Shown here: positions 50,523 to 57,949 of the stretch, piece after piece
Layout of the letters: every line of letters starts with the position of its first letter
How positions within the stretch are numbered: the first letter of the stretch is position 1
Source of the DNA: an uncultured Candidatus Saccharibacteria bacterium
GTDB taxonomy: Bacteria; Patescibacteriota; Saccharimonadia; Saccharimonadales; Saccharimonadaceae
Direction of reading: 5' to 3'
NCBI GenBank assembly: GCA_946406315.1
Contig: CAMJKD010000001.1
Span: forward strand, 62,001 to 126,000
Length of the DNA: 64,000 nt
Translations under genes and position numbers: made by a program
Notes under the pieces: generated by a model
What the model was told of the DNA's origin: nothing
Databases searched by the model: none
What the model saw: only the letters and a program-made list of their open reading frames with translations

Positions 50523-52072
50523 TCTTTATGCTGCTTCTTTGAAGCGGGGGCGGCGGATTTGGCGCGTTTTTTTTCGAGTTGTTTTTCTTGAGGGGATTTT
50601 TTATGCGATTTGGCGACGTTTTCTTTAGGCTTTGGTGCGAAGTTCGGAATAATGGAGCGCAACTGGCTGACGAGTTTGTGGCGGGCGTGACGCGAGAAGA
50701 CTTTATCCATCCAGCCTGGGTTTGGTTTAGAGTTCTTTTGGGTGAGAATATCAACAACGTCGCCTTGTTGGAGTTTAGTTTTAAGGTTGACCATTTTGCC
50801 GTTTACGATAGCGCCAGTACATTGCGCGCCAATTTCGCTATGGAGGCGATAGGCAAAATCGAGTGGCATAGAGCCTTTAGGTAGGTCGATAATGTCACCC
50901 TTTGGTGTGTAAACAAAAATTTTATCGGCAAAGAGGTTAAGCTTGAGCTTTCTCTTGTCAATTTTTTCGCCAGAAGCAAGTTTGGTGGCAGATTCTTGTA
51001 ATTCTCGAATCCAGTGTAGGTTTGATGGAAGCTTACCGACGCGGCCTTCCGTGTAGGCAGAGGTAAGCTTTTGTTCGTTATAAAAGAAAGTTGCGGCAAG
51101 ACCGCGTTCGGCGTAGTCGTGCATTTCTTTAGTGCGAATCTGGAATTCGACAATTTGTTCATCATCTGTAATAACGGTCGTGTGGAGCGATTGGTAACCG
51201 TTTTGTTTTGGCATAGCGATGTAATCTTTAATGCGACCGTCCATTGGGTGGAAAAGTGAATGAATAATGCCTAGAACGAGATAACAGGTTGTAGTATCTT
51301 CCACGATGAAGCGGAGAGCGATAATATCGTAGATGCGATCGATGTTTTGATTATATTTAGCGAGTTTTTTGTGGAGAGAATAGATAGATTTGACGCGACC
51401 ATCGCATTTGTATTTGATGTGTTCTTTCTTAAGAGCGTGCTCGACGGCTTCTTGGGCGGCTTTGAGCTTCTTGTCGGCTTTCTTGAGGCGATTAGCGGTA
51501 AGCGTTTTAAGTTCTTCATAGCGTTTCGGATTAACATACATGAAGCTTGTTTCCTCAATTTCGACACGAACGCGCCCCATCTGGAGGCGGTCGGCGAGTG
51601 GGGCGAAGACTTCAAGCGATTCTTTAGCAATTTTCTTTTGTTTTTCGGGCGGAAGGGCGCCGAGCGTACGGAGATTATGGAGGCGATCGGCTATTTTAAT
51701 AATTAGAACGCGAATGTCTTGACCGGTGGCAATTAAAAGTTTAAGGAGGTTGTCGCCAGTTTCGGGAAGATATTCGTCGAGATTCTTCATGCCAGAGCGG
51801 GCTTTACTAAGCTTGGTGACGCCATTAACGAGAAATGCGACATCTTTACCGAATTGTTCTTCGATTTCTTTCAGAGTGAGTGGGGTGTCTTCAACGGTGT
51901 CGTGCAGAATGCCAGCAATAATAGTATCCTCGTCCATATTCCATTCTTCGAGGATTTTCATGACGGCAAGCGGATGGATAATGTATGGTTCGCCGGTTTT
52001 ACGAAATTGACCTTCGTGGGCTTTGGTGGCGACCTCAATTGCTTGCTCGATGCGTGGCGTTGTTTTGCTCAT
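50519..52072 (-). CDS. (p)ppGpp synthetase/hydrolase RelA/SpoT, short form without ACT
   Basis: The 517-aa bifunctional-looking protein has an HD hydrolase domain with H33 and HDTVED (57-62). The synthetase domain shows 'YDIIALRFIVED', 'GRIKDYIAMPKQNGYQSLHTTV' and 'EFQIRTKEMHDYAERG'. A TGS domain follows (about 385-445: LFADKIFVYTPKGDIIDLPKG), then a basic tail of about 60 residues (KPKENVAKSHKKSP and KKQHKD). Long RSH enzymes of about 730 aa also carry helical, zinc-finger and ACT domains for ribosome sensing; these are missing. Both active sites look intact. It should adjust (p)ppGpp in response to starvation or host loss (inference). Confidence 0.93.
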   Translation of the reverse strand: MSKTTPRIEQAIEVATKAHEGQFRKTGEPYIIHPLAVMKILEEWNMDEDTIIAGILHDTVEDTPLTLKEIEEQFGKDVAFLVNGVTKLSKARSGMKNLDEYLPETGDNLLKLLIATGQDIRVLIIKIADRLHNLRTLGALPPEKQKKIAKESLEVFAPLADRLQMGRVRVEIEETSFMYVNPKRYEELKTLTANRLKKADKKLKAAQEAVEHALKKEHIKYKCDGRVKSIYSLHKKLAKYNQNIDRIYDIIALRFIVEDTTTCYLVLGIIHSLFHPMDGRIKDYIAMPKQNGYQSLHTTVITDDEQIVEFQIRTKEMHDYAERGLAATFFYNEQKLTSAYTEGRVGKLPSNLHWIRELQESATKLASGEKIDKRKLKLNLFADKIFVYTPKGDIIDLPKGSMPLDFAYRLHSEIGAQCTGAIVNGKMVNLKTKLQQGDVVDILTQKNSKPNPGWMDKVFSRHARHKLVSQLRSIIPNFAPKPKENVAKSHKKSPQEKQLEKKRAKSAAPASKKQHKD

Positions 52073-52103
52073 ATGGTTATTATATAACAGTGGTAATATC
52101 TTG

Positions 52104-52109
52104 TATAAT
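52104..52109 (+). promoter_or_regulatory. -10 element of exoA
   Basis: TATAAT (52104-52109) lies 26 nt before the exoA ATG (52136) in the divergent gap with relA/spoT. A purine-rich stretch (GAGAG, 52121-52125) precedes the start. Confidence 0.45.
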
Positions 52110-52135
52110 ATATTTAAGATGAGAGAAATAAAGAT

Positions 52136-52936
52136 ATGAAGTTATATTCTTGGAATGTGAATGGGCTAAGAGCAGTAATTAAAAAAGGAGCTTTTCAAAG
52201 CTTTATTGATGAATGTGCACCGGATATCTTATGTCTGCAGGAAACAAAAGCGAAGCCGGGACAGGCGGAAATTGATTTGCCGGAATATGAGGAAATTTGG
52301 AATTCGGCGGAGCGAGCAGGTTATTCTGGTACGGCAATTTTTACAAAGATTAAGCCGCTATCGGTAGCATATAGTTTTCCGAAGGAAATTGAGGAAAGCA
52401 TCGAGGGGTGGGAAGATCGGTTCGGTGATGCGCGTAAAGAGGGGCGCGTATTAACGGCGGAATTCGATGATTTATATTTAATAAATGTCTATGTGCCAAA
52501 TGAGAAAGATGATTTAGGTCGGTTAAAGTATCGAGAATCGGTTTGGGATTGTGCATTGTTGGCGTATATGCGCGAATTGGATATGAAAAAGCCAGTATTG
52601 GTTTGTGGTGACTTTAATGTGGCGCACGAAGAAATTGATCTGGCGCGTCCGAAGCAAAATGAAGGGCATGCGGGTTTTACAAAAGAAGGTCGTCAAGGTA
52701 TGACGAATTACTTGAACAATGGATTTATCGATACTTGGAGAAATCTGCATCCAAATGAACAAAAATTTTCTTGGTGGTCATACAGGGGCGGAGCGCGTGC
52801 GAAGAATATTGGTTGGCGGATTGATTACTTTTTAGCTTCGGAACGTTTGCGTAGTCGCATTGTAACGGCGGAGATTTGTGATGAAGTAATGGGCTCGGAC
52901 CATTGCCCAATTATGGTGGAATTGAAGAATGAGTGA
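52136..52936 (+). CDS. exoA: Exodeoxyribonuclease III / AP endonuclease
   Basis: The 266-aa enzyme of the ExoIII/APE1 family cuts at abasic sites and trims 3' ends. Active-site motifs are intact: SWNVNGLRA, LCLQETKA, NVYVPN, VCGDFNVAHEEIDLARP, WWSYRGGARAKNIGWRIDYFL and GSDHCPIMVEL. With MutM at 31 kb it forms the short base-excision pathway. The next gene starts 8 nt before its stop. Confidence 0.95.
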   Translation: MKLYSWNVNGLRAVIKKGAFQSFIDECAPDILCLQETKAKPGQAEIDLPEYEEIWNSAERAGYSGTAIFTKIKPLSVAYSFPKEIEESIEGWEDRFGDARKEGRVLTAEFDDLYLINVYVPNEKDDLGRLKYRESVWDCALLAYMRELDMKKPVLVCGDFNVAHEEIDLARPKQNEGHAGFTKEGRQGMTNYLNNGFIDTWRNLHPNEQKFSWWSYRGGARAKNIGWRIDYFLASERLRSRIVTAEICDEVMGSDHCPIMVELKNE

Positions 52937-53744
52937 TTACGATTATTGGGAGAAACAAGGTCTGAAACCGTTATTTGGCGAGGTGGATACTCTACCGCCA
53001 GAACAGCGTAGGCTGGCGGGAAAAGTTTTAATTATGGGTGGAAATAAAAATGCCTTTTTTGCAGTAGCGAATGCAATGACGGTCGCGCATAAGATAGGGG
53101 TAGGCGAAGCGCGAGTATTGTTACCTTCGAGTGTGAAAGGTCAAGTGCCAGCGACGACAGAAGTATATTTTGCGCCAGTTGAGAAAAATTCAGGTGCATT
53201 TGGCAAAGAAGCGGTGTCGGAAATGATGGTTCAGGCCGACTGGGCAGATGCGGTAGTGCTAATTGGCGATGTGGGCAAAAATGCGGAAACGACGGTAGCA
53301 TTGGCGGAGTTTCTGCGTAGCTGTGAGAAGCCGGTCTATATCACGCGAGATGCGATTGATGCGGTTACACCGGAAGTGGCGGATTGGAGTATGTTGCGTG
53401 AGATTGAAACGGGTTTAATCTTGACGGTGCCGCAATTGCAGAAGCTGTTAAGAGCGTTATATTATCCGAAGGTGATAACTTTATCGATGCCGATGAATCA
53501 GCTAATTGAAGCCTTGCATAAGTTTACAGTCAGCTATCCATTAATGCCAATTATGACGGCGCATAATGGTCAGATAATTGTTGCGCAGAATGGCAACGTG
53601 GTGACGGAAGCCTTAGAAGATACGGAGTGGACACAGATTACGCTTTGGGGCGGTGATTTGGCGGTACGGATGGCGGTTTTAAAGCTTTGGAACAAGTCAA
53701 TCGATAGCTATAAAGTTTTTGCGAGTGCTTTGCTAGAAAAATAA
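52929..53744 (+). CDS. YjeF-C / NAD(P)H-hydrate dehydratase-like protein
   Basis: The 271-aa protein has a ribokinase-like fold pattern close to the C-terminal domain of YjeF (NnrD). It reads 'LAGKVLIMGGNKNAFFAVANAMTVAHKIGVGEARVLLP', then 'ADAVVLIGDVGKNAETTVALAEFL' and a late 'ITLWGGDLAVRMAVL'. NnrD repairs hydrated NAD(P)H using ADP. Key signature glycines of the family (GGxxxYxGAP and GTGD) are altered here, so the activity is uncertain. It overlaps exoA by 8 nt and is co-translated with it. Confidence 0.6.
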   Translation: MSDYDYWEKQGLKPLFGEVDTLPPEQRRLAGKVLIMGGNKNAFFAVANAMTVAHKIGVGEARVLLPSSVKGQVPATTEVYFAPVEKNSGAFGKEAVSEMMVQADWADAVVLIGDVGKNAETTVALAEFLRSCEKPVYITRDAIDAVTPEVADWSMLREIETGLILTVPQLQKLLRALYYPKVITLSMPMNQLIEALHKFTVSYPLMPIMTAHNGQIIVAQNGNVVTEALEDTEWTQITLWGGDLAVRMAVLKLWNKSIDSYKVFASALLEK

Positions 53745-53767
53745 CCCCAGGCAGAAGCCTAGGGTTG
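53743..53767. terminator. Convergent hairpin between the YjeF-like and CDP-alcohol genes
   Basis: ACCCCAGGC and GCCTAGGGT (one mismatch) with an AGAA loop span the 14-bp convergent gap. There is no long T-run, so termination is likely weak. Confidence 0.4.
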
Positions 53768-54769
53768 GTGGAGGTAGCGTTTGTAGTCTACGAAGATACT
53801 AGTAACGCTGAGAATGGCGATAATTACCATACAGATAAAGCTGGCCAGTGCAAGGCGTGATTGGGCGATGGGAATTGTGAGTGAAAGCGAAGCAATACCC
53901 AGCCAAAGACACATGATCGCCATGCGGACTTTATCTACTAGGCTTGCACCAATACCAGTCGGCATCTTTGCGTAGTATAGAAGGAACCAGGCAATGAATA
54001 GTGCATCGCGTAGAAACATCACGCCGAGGCAGATATAGAATGCGACCCTTAACTCTACCGTGGGAAGGAAAGCCGTAGCGGAGGTCGCTAGGATAAAAGC
54101 GATTACCATAGGATAAAAGATTATTTTGTCTCCTAGCGGATCAAGCGCCTTGCCAGCCTTGGTGATTTGATTAAAGCGGCGGGCAAGATAGCCATCGGCT
54201 GCATCGGTTGCAATAGCAAGTGCCATAATAATGGTTGCAATGGCGTTACTGATTGCACCGAACGGTTGGACGGCAAAGAGGTGCGGTATAAGCACGGCTA
54301 GTCCCATGCGTCCGATTGAAATCCAGTTAGGTGTTCCGATGCGACCATCAGTACCAGCAAGCCAGCTATCGTCGGTGGCGTGAAGTGTCATTAGGACGCA
54401 GTAGAATGTGTGACAAACGGCTGTAAAGGTTAGCGTATACCAAGCATAAGTCCTGAGGGTACTGTCACTTCTTTTTTCGACCAAGAGGATAAAAAGAATG
54501 ACGGCGGAACCGAGGCGCATTAGAAACGGTGCTGGGGTATACCAAGGACCCTTTTCAGTGTTTGGTTTCGTGTCGAGATAGGCTCCATGCGTGACAATCA
54601 TAGCGATATCGCAGATTGATATTACGAGCCAGAGATAGAAATTATCCATAAAAGTGCCACTTAGAATGAAGATGGCGACATTGATGAAAAATGTAATCAA
54701 CTCTGGCGCGGAAATATGAGTGACCGCAAGTTCGAGCCAATCCAACAGCTTTTTAGGTTTAATAGCCAT
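53759..54769 (-). CDS. CDP-alcohol phosphatidyltransferase family protein, N-terminally extended
   Basis: The 336-aa integral membrane protein contains the CDP-AP signature D-x2-D-G-x2-A-R-x8-G-x3-D-x3-D, read as DAADGYLARRFNQITKAGKALDPLGDK (about 190-216). Family members make phosphatidylglycerophosphate, cardiolipin or phosphatidylinositol precursors. The usual PgsA length is about 180-200 aa. The extra 130 N-terminal residues add about four membrane segments of unknown role. A Shine-Dalgarno (AAAGGAGATG) precedes the ATG. A structured leader lies upstream (54810-54858). Confidence 0.85.
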   Translation of the reverse strand: MAIKPKKLLDWLELAVTHISAPELITFFINVAIFILSGTFMDNFYLWLVISICDIAMIVTHGAYLDTKPNTEKGPWYTPAPFLMRLGSAVILFILLVEKRSDSTLRTYAWYTLTFTAVCHTFYCVLMTLHATDDSWLAGTDGRIGTPNWISIGRMGLAVLIPHLFAVQPFGAISNAIATIIMALAIATDAADGYLARRFNQITKAGKALDPLGDKIIFYPMVIAFILATSATAFLPTVELRVAFYICLGVMFLRDALFIAWFLLYYAKMPTGIGASLVDKVRMAIMCLWLGIASLSLTIPIAQSRLALASFICMVIIAILSVTSIFVDYKRYLHQP

Positions 54770-54809
54770 AATATCATCTCCTTTAAAGTGCTAGTAGTGT
54801 AACTCGATT

Positions 54810-54858
54810 TGAGGGTAGAGAAGCGAACTGCAAAAGCAGTCGCGTCTACGACTCGACT
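54810..54858 (-). promoter_or_regulatory. Hairpin in the leader of the CDP-alcohol phosphatidyltransferase gene
   Basis: On the plus strand GCGA-a-CTGC (54823-54831) and GCAG-TCGC (54836-54843) pair around AAAA. They are extended outward by GTAGA with TCTAC. No T-run follows on either strand. It sits between the probable AT-rich promoter (54860-54880) and the Shine-Dalgarno. It was considered as a tRNA and rejected. Confidence 0.45.
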
Positions 54859-54886
54859 ATTTATATTCTATCATAAAACTGATTAA

Positions 54887-54915
54887 TTGTCAATGAAAGC
54901 GTGATGGTGTATAAT
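54887..54915 (+). promoter_or_regulatory. Consensus promoter of the membrane protein gene (leaderless)
   Basis: TTGTCA (54887-54892), a 17-nt spacer and TATAAT (54910-54915). ATG 54922 is 6 nt later, at the expected transcription start. Confidence 0.75.
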
Positions 54916-54921
54916 GTGCTT

Positions 54922-55695
54922 ATGGATAATGTTCAAGCCGTAAAAGAGAATGAAATCGACAAAATGAAAACGAATGAAACGCCGGCTTGGAAGATATTTC
55001 TTTATGCCATGATTGGATTTATTGGCCTAAGTGCATTGATTGGTATTTTTCTGATTATTTTTAGCGATAGTGACCATATGGAGTATTTGGGTGAATTTTT
55101 ATCAAGAATTTTAGAGACAACCTTTGCTTTAGGACTTTTTTGTTTTTTGGCAATGAACCTTGCTTTTTGTTGTAAGAATAGGAAACGGTTAGTCCGGGTA
55201 GCAGCGACGGCTGGTCTGATAATGAATATATTTTGGCTAGTACCATGGATGTTGTATTTTTGGGGGACTTTTGACGTTCTAAAAGACGGATGCGTATCTC
55301 CAATATATTCATATAGTGCTAGCGATTACGCGAGACAAACAGCTGAATATGATAGAAGAAGATATAGCGAGTACCAAAAATGTATTGAACCGTATGAGAA
55401 CGCGATGATGATTGGTCGCAAAATACTAGCAACGACAGGAGCTTTGGTGGTGTTGCTAACTATAATTGCGAATTACGTTGCTTTTGAGAATTATACGAAT
55501 GCAATTCGAGTACTAAAAATTACGGCGATTAGTTGCGGAATAGTATTAGTAAGTATTTTTATATCGGTTTTGGATTTCGACATTGATGATCTCAGTCAAA
55601 TATTTTGGAAAATAGTGGCAATTGTGGGTGTTGTCTTTGCTTTTGCGCTTGTCGTCACGCCTATTTTAGTAATGGTGAAAAAGAAGAAACGATAG
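54922..55695 (+). CDS. Multi-pass membrane protein of unknown function
   Basis: The 257 residues start at ATG 54922 (MDNVQAVKENE). The upstream in-frame GTG 54901 lies before the transcription start of the consensus promoter. About six or seven hydrophobic segments are visible, with a Tyr/Arg-rich extracellular loop (YARQTAEYDRRRYSEYQKC) between segments 3 and 4. That loop is flanked by cysteines that could pair (KDGCVSP and QKCIEP). The tail is basic (KKKKR). No family recognised. Confidence 0.6.
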   Translation: MDNVQAVKENEIDKMKTNETPAWKIFLYAMIGFIGLSALIGIFLIIFSDSDHMEYLGEFLSRILETTFALGLFCFLAMNLAFCCKNRKRLVRVAATAGLIMNIFWLVPWMLYFWGTFDVLKDGCVSPIYSYSASDYARQTAEYDRRRYSEYQKCIEPYENAMMIGRKILATTGALVVLLTIIANYVAFENYTNAIRVLKITAISCGIVLVSIFISVLDFDIDDLSQIFWKIVAIVGVVFAFALVVTPILVMVKKKKR

Positions 55696-55763
55696 ACCGT
55701 AGGATCTGTAAATGAAACCACACATTAAGCGATACGAAAGTTACTCCAAACATCTCTATTTTC

Positions 55764-55800
55764 GCAAAAACACCCCCGTTAGCGAATGCTAACGAGGGCG
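55764..55800 (-). terminator. Terminator of the 118-aa orphan gene
   Basis: On the minus strand CCCTCGTTAGC pairs with GCTAACGGGGG around ATTC and is followed by TGTTTTTG. The stretch 55696-55945 holds nothing else I can support. Confidence 0.65.
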
Positions 55801-55945
55801 TAAGGTGTGGGATGTTATGGATTAGCTAGAATAATCCATGAGACATCTTTTTTTGAGACTCGTGAACTAACCAGGCGTCATCTCGGAAAACCATTTGTCA
55901 ATCACAGAGTGGCATACTTAGAGCAAAGCTCTAAAAGCTTGTCGC

Positions 55946-56302
55946 TCAACAGACTGTCGCCGCGCCCGAGTCCACGAACTCTTTGAAAGGATCGTCTGTT
56001 TTGGCTTTGAAAAGGAATTTTCCAAAGCGCTGAAGATACGGCGTTTCACGGCAACTCTCCAAAAGGGAGCGAGCAATCATCGTGGACATGGAAGTCCCAA
56101 TCTTGACATGGCCTTCTTTGAAAGCGGAGTCAAGTTCGCGCAGGATGATGTTCGTATAGTCACGAACAATCAGCTCTTCCATAGCGGAGATTGCAAGCTG
56201 TGTGCTTCCGATTTTTAAGCCAGTCGCGAACATATCTTTGACGATCGATATGCCGCCGATAGAAGCGTAGAGTTCTTTTGCTGTAAGGTTCTCGCATAAC
56301 AT
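55946..56302 (-). CDS. Orphan soluble protein, 118 aa
   Basis: A strong Shine-Dalgarno (GGAGG on the minus strand, about 8 nt before the ATG) and a flanking terminator and TATAAT (minus strand near 56385) support a real gene. The protein is helix-rich (LGGISIVKDMFATGLKIG-like opening, MEELIVRDYTNIILRELDSAF, MSTMIARSLLESC). It has no signal peptide, no membrane segment, and cysteines at both ends. I do not recognise the family. It has a 5' leader of roughly 75 nt and a 3' untranslated stretch of about 150 nt before the terminator, long for this genome. Confidence 0.6.
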   Translation of the reverse strand: MLCENLTAKELYASIGGISIVKDMFATGLKIGSTQLAISAMEELIVRDYTNIILRELDSAFKEGHVKIGTSMSTMIARSLLESCRETPYLQRFGKFLFKAKTDDPFKEFVDSGAATVC

Positions 56303-56528
56303 AGTTATACCTCCTGCGTTTTAAGCCCGTGTGGCTCTAGATTTTTCGAGAGCGTAAGAAACGAGTTCCGGACTCTCTGTTTAATTATAACATTTATAGA
56401 GGTAGATCACGGTTTTTAATACGTTTCTTGTCGTAAAAATGGTATAAAAATAACCCTCTATTCTCACAAGGGATTTAACAGGCATTTATAAATTACGGAA
56501 TAGTTAAAAAACAATTTTATAAACCGTT

Positions 56529-56615
56529 TGGTGGGCGAGGAGGGACTTGAACCCTCACGGTCGTGAGACCAACAGATTTTGAGTCTGTCGTGTATACCAA
56601 TTTCACCACTCGCCC
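56529..56615 (-). tRNA. tRNA-Leu (anticodon CAA), CCA encoded
   Basis: Minus strand, 5' end at 56615. The acceptor arms GGGCGAG and CTCGCCC pair perfectly. The D-loop has TTGGTA. The anticodon loop is CTCAAAA with anticodon CAA on a CAGA/TCTG stem. A long variable arm (GGTCTCACGACC) marks a class II tRNA, and the T-arm has GAGGG-TTCAAGT-CCCTC. The discriminator A and CCA are genome-encoded (56532-56529). Confidence 0.95.
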
Positions 56616-56659
56616 AGAGTGATTTAGATGTCTAGATTCTACCATAAAATAGTGAATTA

Positions 56660-56668
56660 TGCTAGAAT
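56660..56668 (+). promoter_or_regulatory. Extended -10 promoter of the sortase gene (leaderless)
   Basis: TGC-TAGAAT (56660-56668) is 7 nt before ATG 56676. No Shine-Dalgarno is present. Confidence 0.6.
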
Positions 56669-56675
56669 AAGGGCA

Positions 56676-57941
56676 ATGGATAACAGTAAAGGTGGGCAGA
56701 GTAGCGCGATGCCGGGCTGGAATGCTTGGGCGGCTGCGGGAAATAGGGCTGGACAGGGAATAGTTGCTAAACAGCAACAGCTGACTGGTGCTCAGATTAG
56801 TGCACGCATGCAGCAAAAAACTGCCACCGACTTGGCGCGTAAGAAGCTACTTGATGCCTACAGAATTACACAGGGACGGGAGCATAAGGAGCCGACCAAG
56901 ACCTCTCCGAAGCCGCAGACGATTTCGCATGATTGGCAGAGGTATCATTCGGCGTGGCAAAATTATTACCAGAAATATTACGGTGAATATTATGGTAAAG
57001 TGGCGCGCGAATATGTAGCACGCGAGAAGATGAAGATGGAGCGAGCGCAACTCGAAAAGGAGCGCAAAGAGAAGGAGACAACCCATGCGTTGCCGGTGGT
57101 GGCAAATGCCACGGTGACAGATGAATCGCAAGAGCTTCAAAATGATTTTCGTGAGAAGATTCGGAAAAAGGCCGAGAAACGGGCGAATAAATTGCGCCGT
57201 TCGAAACATTTTATTCCTTTGTTGATTGGTGGATTAATTTTACTAATTGGTTTCTGTTTTCAATATAACCAAGTGATTGCTTCGCATATTGTTGCCTATA
57301 TGTCGCCGGGTAATACAGAAGTAAATGAGATTACGGCGATTGATCCAACTTTATCGATTAAAACGCACGAGAGCCCTTATTTGATGATCCCAAAGTTAAA
57401 TATTGAAGTACCAGTGGTATTTGGCGCAAAGAATGATGTTAATTCGATGAATGTGGCAATGGATAATGGTGTGGCACATTTTTCTGTACCGGGTGCTTCA
57501 GCTACGCCGGGGCAGATTGGTAACTATGCAGTATCTGGTCACTCGGCTGGTAATATTTATCAGCAGAGTAATTATAAATTCATTTTTTCTGGTTTGACGC
57601 GTATGGCGGAAGGTGATTTGGTCTATATGGACTATAATAATGTGCGTTATACCTATAAAATAACTGGCACGAAAACTGTGAAGCCAACTGATGTGGCGTC
57701 TTTGAAAAAGATTGCAAATGATAATCAGGGCAAACCGATGATTACATTGATTACTTGTGTACCATTAGGCACATCACGCGAACGGTTGTTGGTGTATGGT
57801 GAACAGATTGCGCCAAACTACGAGAACGCGTCGACGACGAATCCTGAAGAAGGAAAAGAGGACGACGGGAAGACTGAGATGCCGGCAAATCATGATTCGC
57901 CACTTGAAGGTTTCTGGAAGTGGCTAACTGGTCAGTCTTAG
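56676..57941 (+). CDS. Sortase with long cytoplasmic N-terminal region
   Basis: The 421-aa protein starts at ATG 56676 (MDNSKGGQSSAMPG). A cytoplasmic part of about 178 residues contains a Tyr/Trp-rich patch (DWQRYHSAWQNYYQKYYGEYYG) and a basic coiled coil. One membrane helix follows (179-200). The extracytoplasmic sortase barrel has catalytic H289 (AVSGHSAG), C361 (TLITC) and R370 (SRERLLVYG). Typical sortases have fewer than 40 cytoplasmic residues, so the long tail is unusual. The barrel's TLxTC is standard. It is the only sortase in the window and so the likely enzyme for LPYTG and LPNTG proteins here. No pilin gene is adjacent, suggesting a housekeeping role. Confidence 0.92.
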   Translation: MDNSKGGQSSAMPGWNAWAAAGNRAGQGIVAKQQQLTGAQISARMQQKTATDLARKKLLDAYRITQGREHKEPTKTSPKPQTISHDWQRYHSAWQNYYQKYYGEYYGKVAREYVAREKMKMERAQLEKERKEKETTHALPVVANATVTDESQELQNDFREKIRKKAEKRANKLRRSKHFIPLLIGGLILLIGFCFQYNQVIASHIVAYMSPGNTEVNEITAIDPTLSIKTHESPYLMIPKLNIEVPVVFGAKNDVNSMNVAMDNGVAHFSVPGASATPGQIGNYAVSGHSAGNIYQQSNYKFIFSGLTRMAEGDLVYMDYNNVRYTYKITGTKTVKPTDVASLKKIANDNQGKPMITLITCVPLGTSRERLLVYGEQIAPNYENASTTNPEEGKEDDGKTEMPANHDSPLEGFWKWLTGQS

Positions 57942-57949
57942 ATAAATAA

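Noticed and set aside
54795-54858. tRNA-like fold with CTGCAAAAGCAG resembling a Cys anticodon arm
   Set aside because: No T-arm (GTTCRA), no closing acceptor stem and no D-loop GG. It fits better as a leader hairpin.
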